This document shows, piece by piece, positions 1 through 7,063 of a stretch of 7,982 nucleotides of DNA. Source of the DNA: Erythrobacter sp. 34-65-8 (lineage in GTDB: Bacteria; Pseudomonadota; Alphaproteobacteria; Sphingomonadales; Sphingomonadaceae); assembly GCA_002278985.1 (NCBI GenBank), contig NCJP01000065.1, positions 1 to 7,982 on the forward strand, read 5' to 3'. The translations under genes were made by a program, and so were the position numbers. The notes below the pieces were generated by a model. It saw only the letters and a program-made list of their open reading frames with translations, did no database searches and was not told where the DNA came from. The stretch's first letter is position 1. Each line of letters begins with the position of its first letter.

Positions 1-1065
1 AAGATCCCGCTCCCCGGCGAACCGGACAAGAACGAAAGCTCGCTGTTCGAGCGCGCCAGCGGCGCCTTCGGGTTCGACGCATTCAAACCGGCGCCTTTGC
101 CGGTGCGGCTGCCCGAGGAACCGATGAAGCGGGCCAAGGTGCGCAGCAAGCGCAAGGATTCAGCGTCGGCAGAAAACGCTGCTCCGGCTGAACCGGCCGT
201 GGTTTCCGAAGCGCCGGCAGCTGCCCCGCAGCACGTCGCCGCCCCGATCGTAGCGGCGGTGGCTGATTCGCTGCCGGTTACTTTACCCGCCGCGCCCGCC
301 GAAATGACCCTGACCCAGGGGTTCGAGCCGGTCCGGTTCTCCGGCCGCAAACACAAGGTCGATCGTGACGGGTTGCGTGAGCAGGGTATGATTGTGCCGG
401 GCGCCCCGGTCAGCCGGCTGCTGGAAGAGTTCCGCATCGTCAAGCGGCAGATCCTCTCGACTGCGCGGGAGCGGGGAACGGCAGCATCGCGCCGGGTTCT
501 GGTGTGCTCACCCCTGCCGGGCGAGGGCAAGACCTTCTGCTCGGTCAACCTGGCCCTGTCGATGGCGAACGAGCGCGAGACCGAAGTGCTGCTGGTCGAT
601 GCCGATTTCGCCAAACCGTCAATCCTCTCGACCCTCGGCCTGCCCAAGCGCCCGGGTTTCATGGACTGTCTTGCAGACCCCGCATTGCAGGTTGAAGACC
701 TTGTCATGGGCACCGATGTGCCCGGCCTGTGGGTCCTGCCAGCGGGCAACCGCACCGATGCAGACAGCGAGTTTCTGGGGTCGTCCCGCACGGTCGAGGT
801 GCTCGACCGCCTGACGCTGGGTACGCCCAACCGGATCGTGATCTTCGACACGCCGCCCGCACTGGCTGCTTCGCCTGCTGCGGAACTGGCCAAGCACGTG
901 GGCCAGGCCATGCTGGTGGCGCGGGCCGACCGGACGGGCCAGACCGCGCTGGAAGACGCCTACCAACTGCTCTCGGCCTGCCCCGATATCAAGCTGCTGC
1001 TCAACGCGGTCAATTTCAGCCCCAGTGGTCGCCGCTTCGGCAATTACTATGGCTACGGGGAGTAA
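1..1065 (+). CDS. XrtA-associated tyrosine autokinase (CpsD/CapB-type BY-kinase), 5'-partial
   Basis: Cytoplasmic P-loop tyrosine kinase expected to work with a Wzc-like chain-length protein in exopolysaccharide polymerisation and export. The frame is open from base 1 (354 visible residues). A TTG at 97 has no ribosome site, and the residues before it (SSLFERASGAFGFDAFKP) resemble the N-terminus of sphingomonad homologues, so the true start lies just left of the window. Numbering from base 1: an Ala/Pro-rich linker at about 54-101; an EEFRIVKRQI helix before the ATPase domain, typical of the family; Walker A PLPGEGKT at 171-178; Walker A' VLLVDAD at 196-202; Walker B IFDTPP at 281-286. The C-terminus ends in NYYGYGE, with Tyr 349, 350 and 352 as likely autophosphorylation sites. 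All nucleotide-binding motifs are intact. A MinD/ParA-type ATPase is the alternative, but the A' motif, tyrosine tail and neighbours favour the kinase. The next gene begins 4 bases after the stop. Confidence 0.92.
   Translation, partial: KIPLPGEPDKNESSLFERASGAFGFDAFKPAPLPVRLPEEPMKRAKVRSKRKDSASAENAAPAEPAVVSEAPAAAPQHVAAPIVAAVADSLPVTLPAAPAEMTLTQGFEPVRFSGRKHKVDRDGLREQGMIVPGAPVSRLLEEFRIVKRQILSTARERGTAASRRVLVCSPLPGEGKTFCSVNLALSMANERETEVLLVDADFAKPSILSTLGLPKRPGFMDCLADPALQVEDLVMGTDVPGLWVLPAGNRTDADSEFLGSSRTVEVLDRLTLGTPNRIVIFDTPPALAASPAAELAKHVGQAMLVARADRTGQTALEDAYQLLSACPDIKLLLNAVNFSPSGRRFGNYYGYGE
1057..1062 (+). promoter_or_regulatory. Ribosome binding site of the outer-membrane beta-barrel gene
   Basis: GGGGAG lies inside the last codons of the kinase gene, 7 bases before the ATG at 1070. 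It fixes that ATG as the start rather than the in-frame GTG at 1025, which would put 15 extra residues in front of the signal peptide. Confidence 0.7.
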
Positions 1066-1069
1066 GCCG

Positions 1070-2725
1070 ATGAAACGCATCGTTTTTGCCAGCTTCGGCG
1101 CGATAGCCGCGCTCGCTGTATCGGCACCCGCGATGGCCCAGAGCCGGGACGGAGCCGATAGCGCCGAGCGCAGCGACCGCCAGAGCGGATCGCGCACTGT
1201 GCGGGTCAGCCCCTATATCGAGGCTTCGCAGCTGATCGTTGCCGAACTGTCACCCGGTGACGATGTGGTGACCTTCACCCAACTGGCTGCCGGGGTCGAT
1301 GCCAGCGTAACCGGCCGCAATACCGGCGGCTCGGTCTCGATCCGTTATGAGTACAACGTCGGCTACGGCGACGCGGTGGACTCGAACACTGTCAGCGGTG
1401 TGGCCCGGGGCTATGCCTCGGTCGTCCCGCAAGTCCTGACGGTCGAGGCTGGCGCGCTCGCCGCCCGGACGCGGGTGGATGGCAGCGGGGCGGTGACACC
1501 CAACCCGCTGATCGACCAGGGGTCGGACAGCCGGGTCTATTCCGTCTACGCCGGGCCAAACCTGGCGACCCGCGCCGGAGACGTCGATGTGTCGGCCAAT
1601 TACCGCGTGGGCTACACCAAGGTGGAATCACCCGATGCGCTGGTGACCGCGCCTGGTGCAGAGCCCGTCGACGTGTTCGACGACAGTCTGGTGCAAAGCG
1701 CCTCGGTGCGCCTCGGTACCCGTCCGGGTGAACCGCTGCCGGTCGGCGTCGGGATCGGGGCGGGCTGGCTGCAGGAGGATGTTTCGAACCTCGACCAGCG
1801 AGTCCGCGATCTCAACGTGCGTGCTGACGTGACTGTCCCGGTCAGCCAGTCGCTCGCCGTGATCGGCGGGGTCGGCTACGAGGACGTACAGGTTTCGGCC
1901 CGGGATGCGGTGCGCGATGCCAACGGTCTTCCGGTGGTCGGCCCGGATGGCCGCCTGGTGACCGACGCCAGCCAGCCGCGCCGGATTGCCTACGAGACCG
2001 ACGGGCTGATCTGGGATGTGGGCGTGATGTGGCGGCCGAGCAGCCGCACCACGCTGCAGGCAGCCGTGGGGCGCCGCTACGATTCGACCACATACTACGG
2101 CAGCCTGTCCTACGCGCCGAACGCGCGCAGCAGTTTCAGCGTCAACGTTTACGATGCCATTTCCGGCTTCGGCAACCAGCTGACCAATGCCCTGGCCAAC
2201 CTCCCGACCGAATTCACCGCCACCCGCAATGCGCTGACCGGTGACCTGTCGGGCTGCGTCGCCAGCCTGGAAGGCAACAATTGCCTTACCGGCGCGCTCG
2301 GCTCGATCCGTTCAGGCGTGTTCCGCTCGCGCGGGGTCGCGGCGAGCTATGCCATGCAGCTGGGCCGGATGAGCGCCGGGATCGGGGCAGGGTATGATCG
2401 CCGCCGGTTCATCGCCGCACCCGGCACGATCCTGGCAGCCGCCAACGGCGTGACCGACGAGAGCTACTATCTTGCCGCTTATCTGAGCGGGGAGCTGGGG
2501 CGTAGCGGCGGGTTCTCCGCCAATGCCTATGCCAACTGGCTCGAAAGCGGCTTCGCCAACGCGGGCGATGTGTTCGCCACCGGCGGATCGGCTTCCTACA
2601 GCCGCCGCATCGTCAGCGGGCTCTCGGCCCGCGCCGCAGTCGCGCTCGATCATCTCGACAGCGACATTGCCGACCAGGACCTGACCGCAGCATCCGCGCT
2701 GCTCGGCCTGCGCTACGATTTCTAA
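1070..2725 (+). CDS. XrtA/PEP-CTERM-associated outer-membrane beta-barrel protein
   Basis: A 551-residue exported protein, probably an outer-membrane beta-barrel in polysaccharide secretion. The exact function is unknown. Residues 1-23 form a clear signal peptide: MKR, a hydrophobic stretch, then APAMA before Gln24. The mature part has no long hydrophobic helix and is rich in alternating polar/apolar strands with Gly, Tyr and Ser (for example SVSIRYEYNVGYG and DVSANYRVGY). It ends in GLRYDF, the terminal aromatic signature recognised by the BAM machinery. The only two cysteines, Cys396 and Cys405, sit in a Gly/Asn-rich segment that looks like a loop and could form a disulfide. The position between kinase and ATPase matches the uncharacterised PEP-CTERM-associated outer-membrane family (TIGR03016-like or the beta-barrel porin 2 type). 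Sphingomonad homologues are, as far as I recall, sometimes labelled YajC. Nothing here resembles YajC, a small single-span inner-membrane protein. The start at ATG 1070 is supported by the ribosome site and the signal peptide. Confidence 0.85.
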   Translation: MKRIVFASFGAIAALAVSAPAMAQSRDGADSAERSDRQSGSRTVRVSPYIEASQLIVAELSPGDDVVTFTQLAAGVDASVTGRNTGGSVSIRYEYNVGYGDAVDSNTVSGVARGYASVVPQVLTVEAGALAARTRVDGSGAVTPNPLIDQGSDSRVYSVYAGPNLATRAGDVDVSANYRVGYTKVESPDALVTAPGAEPVDVFDDSLVQSASVRLGTRPGEPLPVGVGIGAGWLQEDVSNLDQRVRDLNVRADVTVPVSQSLAVIGGVGYEDVQVSARDAVRDANGLPVVGPDGRLVTDASQPRRIAYETDGLIWDVGVMWRPSSRTTLQAAVGRRYDSTTYYGSLSYAPNARSSFSVNVYDAISGFGNQLTNALANLPTEFTATRNALTGDLSGCVASLEGNNCLTGALGSIRSGVFRSRGVAASYAMQLGRMSAGIGAGYDRRRFIAAPGTILAAANGVTDESYYLAAYLSGELGRSGGFSANAYANWLESGFANAGDVFATGGSASYSRRIVSGLSARAAVALDHLDSDIADQDLTAASALLGLRYDF

Positions 2726-2730
2726 GGGGA
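2724..2730 (+). promoter_or_regulatory. Ribosome binding site of the ATPase gene
   Basis: AAGGGGA overlaps the TAA stop of the beta-barrel gene and lies 7 bases before the ATG at 2738. It suggests that termination of one gene feeds initiation of the next. Confidence 0.6.
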
Positions 2731-2737
2731 CTGACGC

Positions 2738-3895
2738 ATGTTCGACGATTTCTATGGCCTGACCGGACGCCCGTTCCAGCTCACGCCTGATCCGAACTTC
2801 TTCTTCGAGAGCGGCACGCATCGCAAGGCGCTGTCGTACCTGGGCTATGGCCTGGCGCAGTCCGAAGGCTTCATTGTCATCACTGGCGAAGTGGGGGCGG
2901 GCAAGTCCACCCTGGTTGCACATCTGATGCAGCGGATTGATCGCGAGCGGATCACGGTCGGCCAGATTGTCACCAGCAACCTCGATGGCGGGGAACTGGT
3001 CCATCTCGCCGCGCAGAGCTTCGGCCTCGATATCGAGGGGCACGACAAGGCCAGCGCACTCGGCGAGATCGAGAATTTCCTCCACGAGGAAGCGCGCGAG
3101 GGCCGCCGGTGCCTGCTGATCGTCGATGAATCGCAGAACCTTTCAGTCGAGGCGCTGGAAGAGCTGCGGATGCTGTCCAACTTCCAACTCGGCGCGCATC
3201 CGCTGCTGCAGGTGCTGCTGCTGGGCCAGCCGGAGTTCAAGAAAGTGCTGGCCGAGCACCAGTCGCTTGAGCAGCTGCGCCAGCGGGTGATCGCGGCGCA
3301 CCACCTTGAGCCGATGGAGCCCGGCGAACTGGAGCCTTACATCAGGCACCGCCTCGCCTGTGTCGGATGGAAGGGCAATCCCGAATTCGACCAGCGCGTC
3401 TTTGCCGAAATGTACCAGGCGACTGGCGGCATTCCCCGCCGGATCAACCAGGTGGCGACCCGCCTGCTGCTGCTTGGCGCGGTCGAGCAGCGTACCCGGA
3501 TCGATGCCGCCATGCTCAGCGCCGTCCTCAAGGAAATGCGCAGCGACAATGCCTTTCCCGAAGCTGCGCCCAGCCCGATGCCTCGGATCGATCACGCCCC
3601 TGCGCCCGGTCCGGTCAAGCACGCGGCTTACCAGCAGCCAGCCGAAGCGCCCGCCGCCCTGTCTGTCGATATCGAGGCGGCCCTGGCCCAGCGGGACGCG
3701 CAGGTTTCAGAGTTGCAGCAGGCTGTGCTCGAGCTGTCGCGCCGGGTCGGCGACGGCCAGCCACCGGCCGACATCATGCAGCGCATGGCCGCGCTGGAAC
3801 ATCGCCTTGAGGACCAGGAGCGGACCGTGCGCCATGTGCTGACCATGCTGATCGAGTGGGTCGAGACCGGGCAGCCGCCCCGCGCCGTCGCATGA
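2738..3895 (+). CDS. XrtA/PEP-CTERM-associated AAA ATPase (ExeA/GspA-like) with coiled-coil tail
   Basis: A 385-residue cytoplasmic P-loop ATPase conserved next to exosortase A (TIGR03015-type). The N-terminus FYGLTGRPFQLTPDPNFFF is the characteristic opening of the ExeA/GspA-like family. Walker A GEVGAGKST is at residues 50-58 (Lys56) and Walker B LLIVDE at 126-131 (Asp130, Glu131), followed by SQNL. GGIPRRINQVATRLLL further on is the typical arginine-bearing C-terminal part of the AAA module. From about residue 265 a Pro/Ala-rich linker leads to a heptad-like segment at about 309-372 that is likely a coiled coil. No transmembrane segment is seen, unlike ExeA proper. Family members are thought to energise assembly of envelope secretion complexes, but the partner is not established. 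The start ATG follows a good ribosome site 12 bases after the previous stop, and the stop overlaps the next gene's ATG (ATGA). Confidence 0.92.
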   Translation: MFDDFYGLTGRPFQLTPDPNFFFESGTHRKALSYLGYGLAQSEGFIVITGEVGAGKSTLVAHLMQRIDRERITVGQIVTSNLDGGELVHLAAQSFGLDIEGHDKASALGEIENFLHEEAREGRRCLLIVDESQNLSVEALEELRMLSNFQLGAHPLLQVLLLGQPEFKKVLAEHQSLEQLRQRVIAAHHLEPMEPGELEPYIRHRLACVGWKGNPEFDQRVFAEMYQATGGIPRRINQVATRLLLLGAVEQRTRIDAAMLSAVLKEMRSDNAFPEAAPSPMPRIDHAPAPGPVKHAAYQQPAEAPAALSVDIEAALAQRDAQVSELQQAVLELSRRVGDGQPPADIMQRMAALEHRLEDQERTVRHVLTMLIEWVETGQPPRAVA

Positions 3896-4776
3896 CGCGC
3901 CCGGTGGATCATCCCGTGATTACCAACGGCCTGTCGGTCGACGTGGAAGACTGGTTCCAGGTTGGTGCGTTCGAGAACGTGATCGATCGCGCCGACTGGG
4001 ACGGGCTTTCCCTGCGGGTCGAAGACAATGTCCTGCGCATTCTCGACCTGTTTGACGAAGCACAGGTCAAAGCTACCTTCTTCACGCTGGGCTGGGTCGC
4101 CCGGCGCAATCCGGCGCTGATGCGGCGCATTGCCGATGCGGGGCACGAGGTTGCCAGCCACGGGTACGACCATGCCCGCGTGTTCAACTTCGATCGCGCC
4201 CAGTTCGCCGAGGATATCCGCAAGGCGCGGACGATCCTGGAAGATGCAGCCGGGGTGGCGGTGACAGGCTACCGCGCGCCGAGCTTCTCGATCGACCAGC
4301 GCACCCCCTGGGCTTACATGGAGCTGGCCGAGCAGGGCTATACCTATTCCTCCAGCGTCGCTCCGGTGGCGCATGACCATTACGGCTGGCGCGAAGCCCC
4401 CCGGTTTGCCTTCAAGCCGCTGCCGTGGTCCGGCCTGGTCGAGATTCCTGTGACCACCGCGCTGCTCGGCGGGCGCCGGGTGGCTGCGGGCGGGGGCGGG
4501 TTCTTCCGCGTGCTGCCCTATGCTTTTTCCCGCTGGGCCATCCGCCAGGTTAACCGGCGCGAGGGGCGCCCAGCGGTATTCTATTTCCATCCTTGGGAGA
4601 TCGATCCCGACCAGCCGCGCGTCGGCCATGCGCCGGTCAAATCGCGTCTGCGGCATTACACCAACCTGTCGGTGATGGCGGACAAGCTGCGCGAACTGGT
4701 CCATGAATTCCAGTGGGGCCGAATGGACATCCTGGCCCATCGCGAGGCGATGCGGGCGGAGGACCTGGCTGCGTGA
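3892..4776 (+). CDS. XrtA system polysaccharide deacetylase (NodB-fold, TIGR03006-type)
   Basis: A 294-residue carbohydrate esterase 4-type enzyme predicted to remove N-acetyl groups from the exopolysaccharide, using a metal ion. Visible motifs: SVDVEDWF with Asp17 and Asp20 (catalytic base and metal ligand region); SHGYDH with metal-ligand His90 and His94; YRAPSFS at 127-133; FYFHPWEID at 230-238 with His233. The GGGGFFRVLPY segment (200-210) and the C-terminal region (DUF3473-like) are typical of the exosortase-associated subfamily. No signal peptide is visible, so the enzyme probably acts in the cytoplasm, perhaps on lipid-linked intermediates. ATG 3892 overlaps the ATPase stop by 4 bases and has no strong ribosome site, suggesting translational coupling. 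An in-frame GTG at 3916 (residue 9) is a possible alternative, while a GTG at 3856 would overlap too far and is unlikely. Confidence 0.93.
   Translation: MTRPVDHPVITNGLSVDVEDWFQVGAFENVIDRADWDGLSLRVEDNVLRILDLFDEAQVKATFFTLGWVARRNPALMRRIADAGHEVASHGYDHARVFNFDRAQFAEDIRKARTILEDAAGVAVTGYRAPSFSIDQRTPWAYMELAEQGYTYSSSVAPVAHDHYGWREAPRFAFKPLPWSGLVEIPVTTALLGGRRVAAGGGGFFRVLPYAFSRWAIRQVNRREGRPAVFYFHPWEIDPDQPRVGHAPVKSRLRHYTNLSVMADKLRELVHEFQWGRMDILAHREAMRAEDLAA
4758..4763 (+). promoter_or_regulatory. Ribosome binding site deciding a GTG start
   Basis: GGAGGA, a near-perfect Shine-Dalgarno sequence, lies 9 bases before the GTG at 4773. It supports that GTG over the upstream in-frame ATG at 4713, which has no comparable site and would overlap the deacetylase gene by 64 bases. 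Confidence 0.7.
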
Positions 4777-5837
4777 ATGCGCCGTTTCCTTTGAGCAGTG
4801 AGCAGGTGAGCCTGGTCGACTTGCGCGATCCCGGCGAGGTCGCGCGTATCGAGGGATTTGTCGCCGAACTGGACGGCACGGCTTTCCACCGGCCGGCCTG
4901 GCTCAGGGCCGTCGAACGCGGCACCGGCCAGCGGGCGCTGGGGTTGGTCGCCGAGAAGTGCGGCATCCTGACCGGCTGGCTTCCGCTCACCGAAGTGCAT
5001 TCGCCACTGTTTGGCCGCGCGCTCGTGTCCAGCGGTTTCGCCGTTGCCGGCGGGCCGCTGGCGGAAACGGAAAAGACCTCGCGCGCGCTGTGCCGCCTTG
5101 CCGCGGAACTGGCAGCGCGGAACACGTGCGCCAGCGTGGAGCTACGCGGCGGCGATGCACCGCCTGACTGGGCCGTCACGCGCGACAAACATTGCGGTTT
5201 CGCGGCTGACCTCGCCGATACGGACGAGGCGCAGCTGCTCGCCATTCCGCGCAAGCAGCGGGCCGAAGTGCGCAAGAGCCTGGAGCTTGATCTGGCCGTT
5301 TCCGTCGGAACCTCGGAAGAGGACCGCGCGGCGCATTATTCGGTCTATGCGCAGAGTGTCCGCAACCTGGGCACTCCGGTATTCCCCCGCAGCCTGTTCG
5401 ATGCGGTGCTGGACCAGTTCGGCGACCAGGCCGATATCCTGACGGTGCGTTATCAGGGCGTGCCCGTGGCCAGCGTGCTGTCGCTCTACCATGGCGGCGC
5501 GGTGATGCCCTACTGGGGCGGCGGCACTTTTTCCGCACGCGCGCTGCGGGCGAACGAGCGGATGTATTACGAACTGATGCTTCATGCCCGGCGGCGCGGG
5601 TATGACCGGTTCGACTTTGGCCGCTCGAAGAACGGCAGCGGGCCATACAGCTACAAGAAGAACTGGGGCTTCGTGCCCGAGCCGCTGAGCTATGCCAGCT
5701 GGACAGCGCCGGGGTTGAGGCCGCGCAATATCGACCCGACCAGCGATACCTATTCCGCCCGGATCGAACTGTGGAAGAAGCTGCCGCTGCCGCTGGCCAA
5801 TCTGCTGGGGCCGCCAATCGCGCGCGGGCTCGCCTGA
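4773..5837 (+). CDS. FemAB-family XrtA/PEP-CTERM-associated protein (GNAT fold, TIGR03019-type)
   Basis: A 354-residue protein of the FemAB-like acyltransferase superfamily. Classical FemAB enzymes move amino acids from aminoacyl-tRNA to peptidoglycan bridge peptides, but the acceptor and donor of this exosortase-linked branch are unknown. The family is shown by TAFHRPAWLRAVE near residue 36, PRKQRAEVRKSLE at 159-171, VRYQGVPVASVLSLYH at 225-240, MPYWGGGTF at 245-253, and the conserved C-terminal DFGRSKNGSGPYSYKKNWGF at 281-300. Length and motif order match full-length members, so the gene looks intact. No signal peptide or membrane span is visible, so it is probably cytoplasmic. The start is taken as GTG 4773, whose bases overlap the deacetylase stop (GTGA), because of the upstream GGAGGA. 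The stop overlaps the next ATG by one base (TGATG). Confidence 0.9.
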   Translation: MNAPFPLSSEQVSLVDLRDPGEVARIEGFVAELDGTAFHRPAWLRAVERGTGQRALGLVAEKCGILTGWLPLTEVHSPLFGRALVSSGFAVAGGPLAETEKTSRALCRLAAELAARNTCASVELRGGDAPPDWAVTRDKHCGFAADLADTDEAQLLAIPRKQRAEVRKSLELDLAVSVGTSEEDRAAHYSVYAQSVRNLGTPVFPRSLFDAVLDQFGDQADILTVRYQGVPVASVLSLYHGGAVMPYWGGGTFSARALRANERMYYELMLHARRRGYDRFDFGRSKNGSGPYSYKKNWGFVPEPLSYASWTAPGLRPRNIDPTSDTYSARIELWKKLPLPLANLLGPPIARGLA

Positions 5838-7063
5838 TGGGCGAAACCCTGTTCCTGGCGCACCGGGTGCCGTTCCCACCCAACCGGGGGGACAAGATCC
5901 GCTCGCATCACCTGCTCAAGGCGGTGGCGGCGCTGGGGCCGGTGCACCTGGGCACCTTCGGCGAAACCGACGAGGACATGGCCTGCGAGGCGGAACTGGC
6001 TGGCGTGGCACGCTCGCACTGCCTTGTCCGCCGCACCAAGCCCCTGCCGCAAGCCGGGCTGGAGGCGCTGGCGAGCGGCAAACCGGTGAGCCTGACGGCG
6101 TTCGCTTCACCGCGTCTGCACGCATGGGTGGCTGAGACACTGGCCCGCTATCCTGTCGAGCGAATCGTCGTGTTCTCCGGCCAGATGGGCCAGTATGTGC
6201 CAGCCGGTTTCGACGGGCCGGTGGTGATCGACCTGTGTGATGTCGATTCCGCCAAGTTCGAAGCCTATGCCAGGGATCACAGCTGGCCTCGCGCCACTCT
6301 GGACCGGCGCGAGGCGCGGCTGCTGATGCGTGAGGAAGAGCGGCTGGCGCAACGCGCCGATGTTACCCTGCTGGTGACCGAAGCCGAGGCGGCGCTGTTC
6401 CGTTCGCGTTTGCAAGCGCCTGAGCGGGCAGATGTCCGCGCGCTGCGCAACGGGATCGATACGGAGGGCTATGACCCGGCACGGGTCAATCGGCATCCGG
6501 AGCTTGCGCCCGATACCGGCCCGCACCTCGTGTTCACGGGCCAGATGGATTACCCGCCGAATGTGGCTGCCGTGGCCCGCATGGCGAGCACGATTCTGCC
6601 GCAGATCCGCCTCCAGCACCCGATGGCGCAGTTCCATGTGGTGGGCCGTGCCCCCGCGGCAGAGGTCCGCAAGCTGGGCGGGCAGGGCGGGGTGCGGGTG
6701 TGGGGCGAAGTGCCGGACGTAAAGCCTTTCCTCGCCTCGACCGATCTGGTCGTGGCCCCACTCACCATTGCGCGCGGGGTGCAGAACAAGGTGCTGGAGG
6801 CGATGGCCATGGCCCGTCCAGTGGTGCTGAGCACAGACGCCGCGACCGGTATCGATGCGCGCGACGGAGAACATTTTGCTGTCGGCCAGGATGATGCCGC
6901 GCTGGTGAGGCACGCGCTTGCCTTGCTTAGCAATCCTTCCGCCGCGCAGGCAATGGGCCAGTCGGCCCGCGATTTCGTGGTCCGTAATCAGGGGTGGGAG
7001 GCCATGCTGGCTCCGCTCGCCGGGATGCTGAGCGCGCCGCAGGGGTGCCGCGATGCGGCCTGA
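5837..7063 (+). CDS. PEP-CTERM/XrtA-associated glycosyltransferase (GT4-like, TIGR03087-type)
   Basis: A 408-residue cytoplasmic or membrane-associated GT-B fold glycosyltransferase that would add a sugar from a nucleotide donor to the growing lipid-linked polysaccharide. The donor and acceptor cannot be read from the sequence. The N-terminal domain opens LAHRVPFPPNRGDKIRSHH (residues 8-25), the family's acceptor-side signature. The second domain starts near LVFTGQMDYPPN (231-242). The donor-site region is ARGVQNKVLEAMAMARPVV (312-330), with Lys318 and Glu321 as the expected nucleotide-sugar contacts. Residue 326 is Ala where Gly is common in GT4 proteins. The order after FemAB and before exosortase is the usual one in these loci. 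ATG 5837 shares its A with the previous TGA stop and lacks a clear ribosome site, so it is probably translated by re-initiation. A start at 5771 would overlap by 67 bases and break the family N-terminus. Confidence 0.92.
   Translation: MGETLFLAHRVPFPPNRGDKIRSHHLLKAVAALGPVHLGTFGETDEDMACEAELAGVARSHCLVRRTKPLPQAGLEALASGKPVSLTAFASPRLHAWVAETLARYPVERIVVFSGQMGQYVPAGFDGPVVIDLCDVDSAKFEAYARDHSWPRATLDRREARLLMREEERLAQRADVTLLVTEAEAALFRSRLQAPERADVRALRNGIDTEGYDPARVNRHPELAPDTGPHLVFTGQMDYPPNVAAVARMASTILPQIRLQHPMAQFHVVGRAPAAEVRKLGGQGGVRVWGEVPDVKPFLASTDLVVAPLTIARGVQNKVLEAMAMARPVVLSTDAATGIDARDGEHFAVGQDDAALVRHALALLSNPSAAQAMGQSARDFVVRNQGWEAMLAPLAGMLSAPQGCRDAA
7041..7045 (+). promoter_or_regulatory. Ribosome binding site of the exosortase gene
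   Basis: AGGGG lies 7 bases before the ATG at 7053, inside the end of the glycosyltransferase gene. It supports an 11-base overlap of the two coding regions. Confidence 0.5.

Noticed and set aside
97..1065. Kinase gene starting at TTG 97 inside the window
   Set aside because: No ribosome site precedes it, and the in-frame residues before it look like the conserved N-terminus of homologues. The gene is treated as truncated by the window edge.
1700..1717. Short direct repeat (gcctcggt twice, 10 bases apart)
   Set aside because: It encodes an ordinary stretch of the barrel protein (SVRLG). It is too short and isolated to be a functional repeat.
1066..2737. Possible promoter or terminator in the two gaps (1066-1069 and 2726-2737)
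   Set aside because: The gaps are only 4 and 12 bases long and hold ribosome-site sequence. No hairpin with a T-run or promoter-like pair was seen there.
2312..3085. Minus-strand open frame of 257 codons across the barrel/ATPase junction
   Set aside because: It spans two real genes with family-level support and shows no domain or upstream ribosome site.
3628..4740. Long minus-strand open frame of 370 codons opposite the ATPase and deacetylase genes
   Set aside because: It is a mirror frame produced by GC-rich codon use. Its translation has no recognisable domain and it lies wholly opposite well-supported genes.
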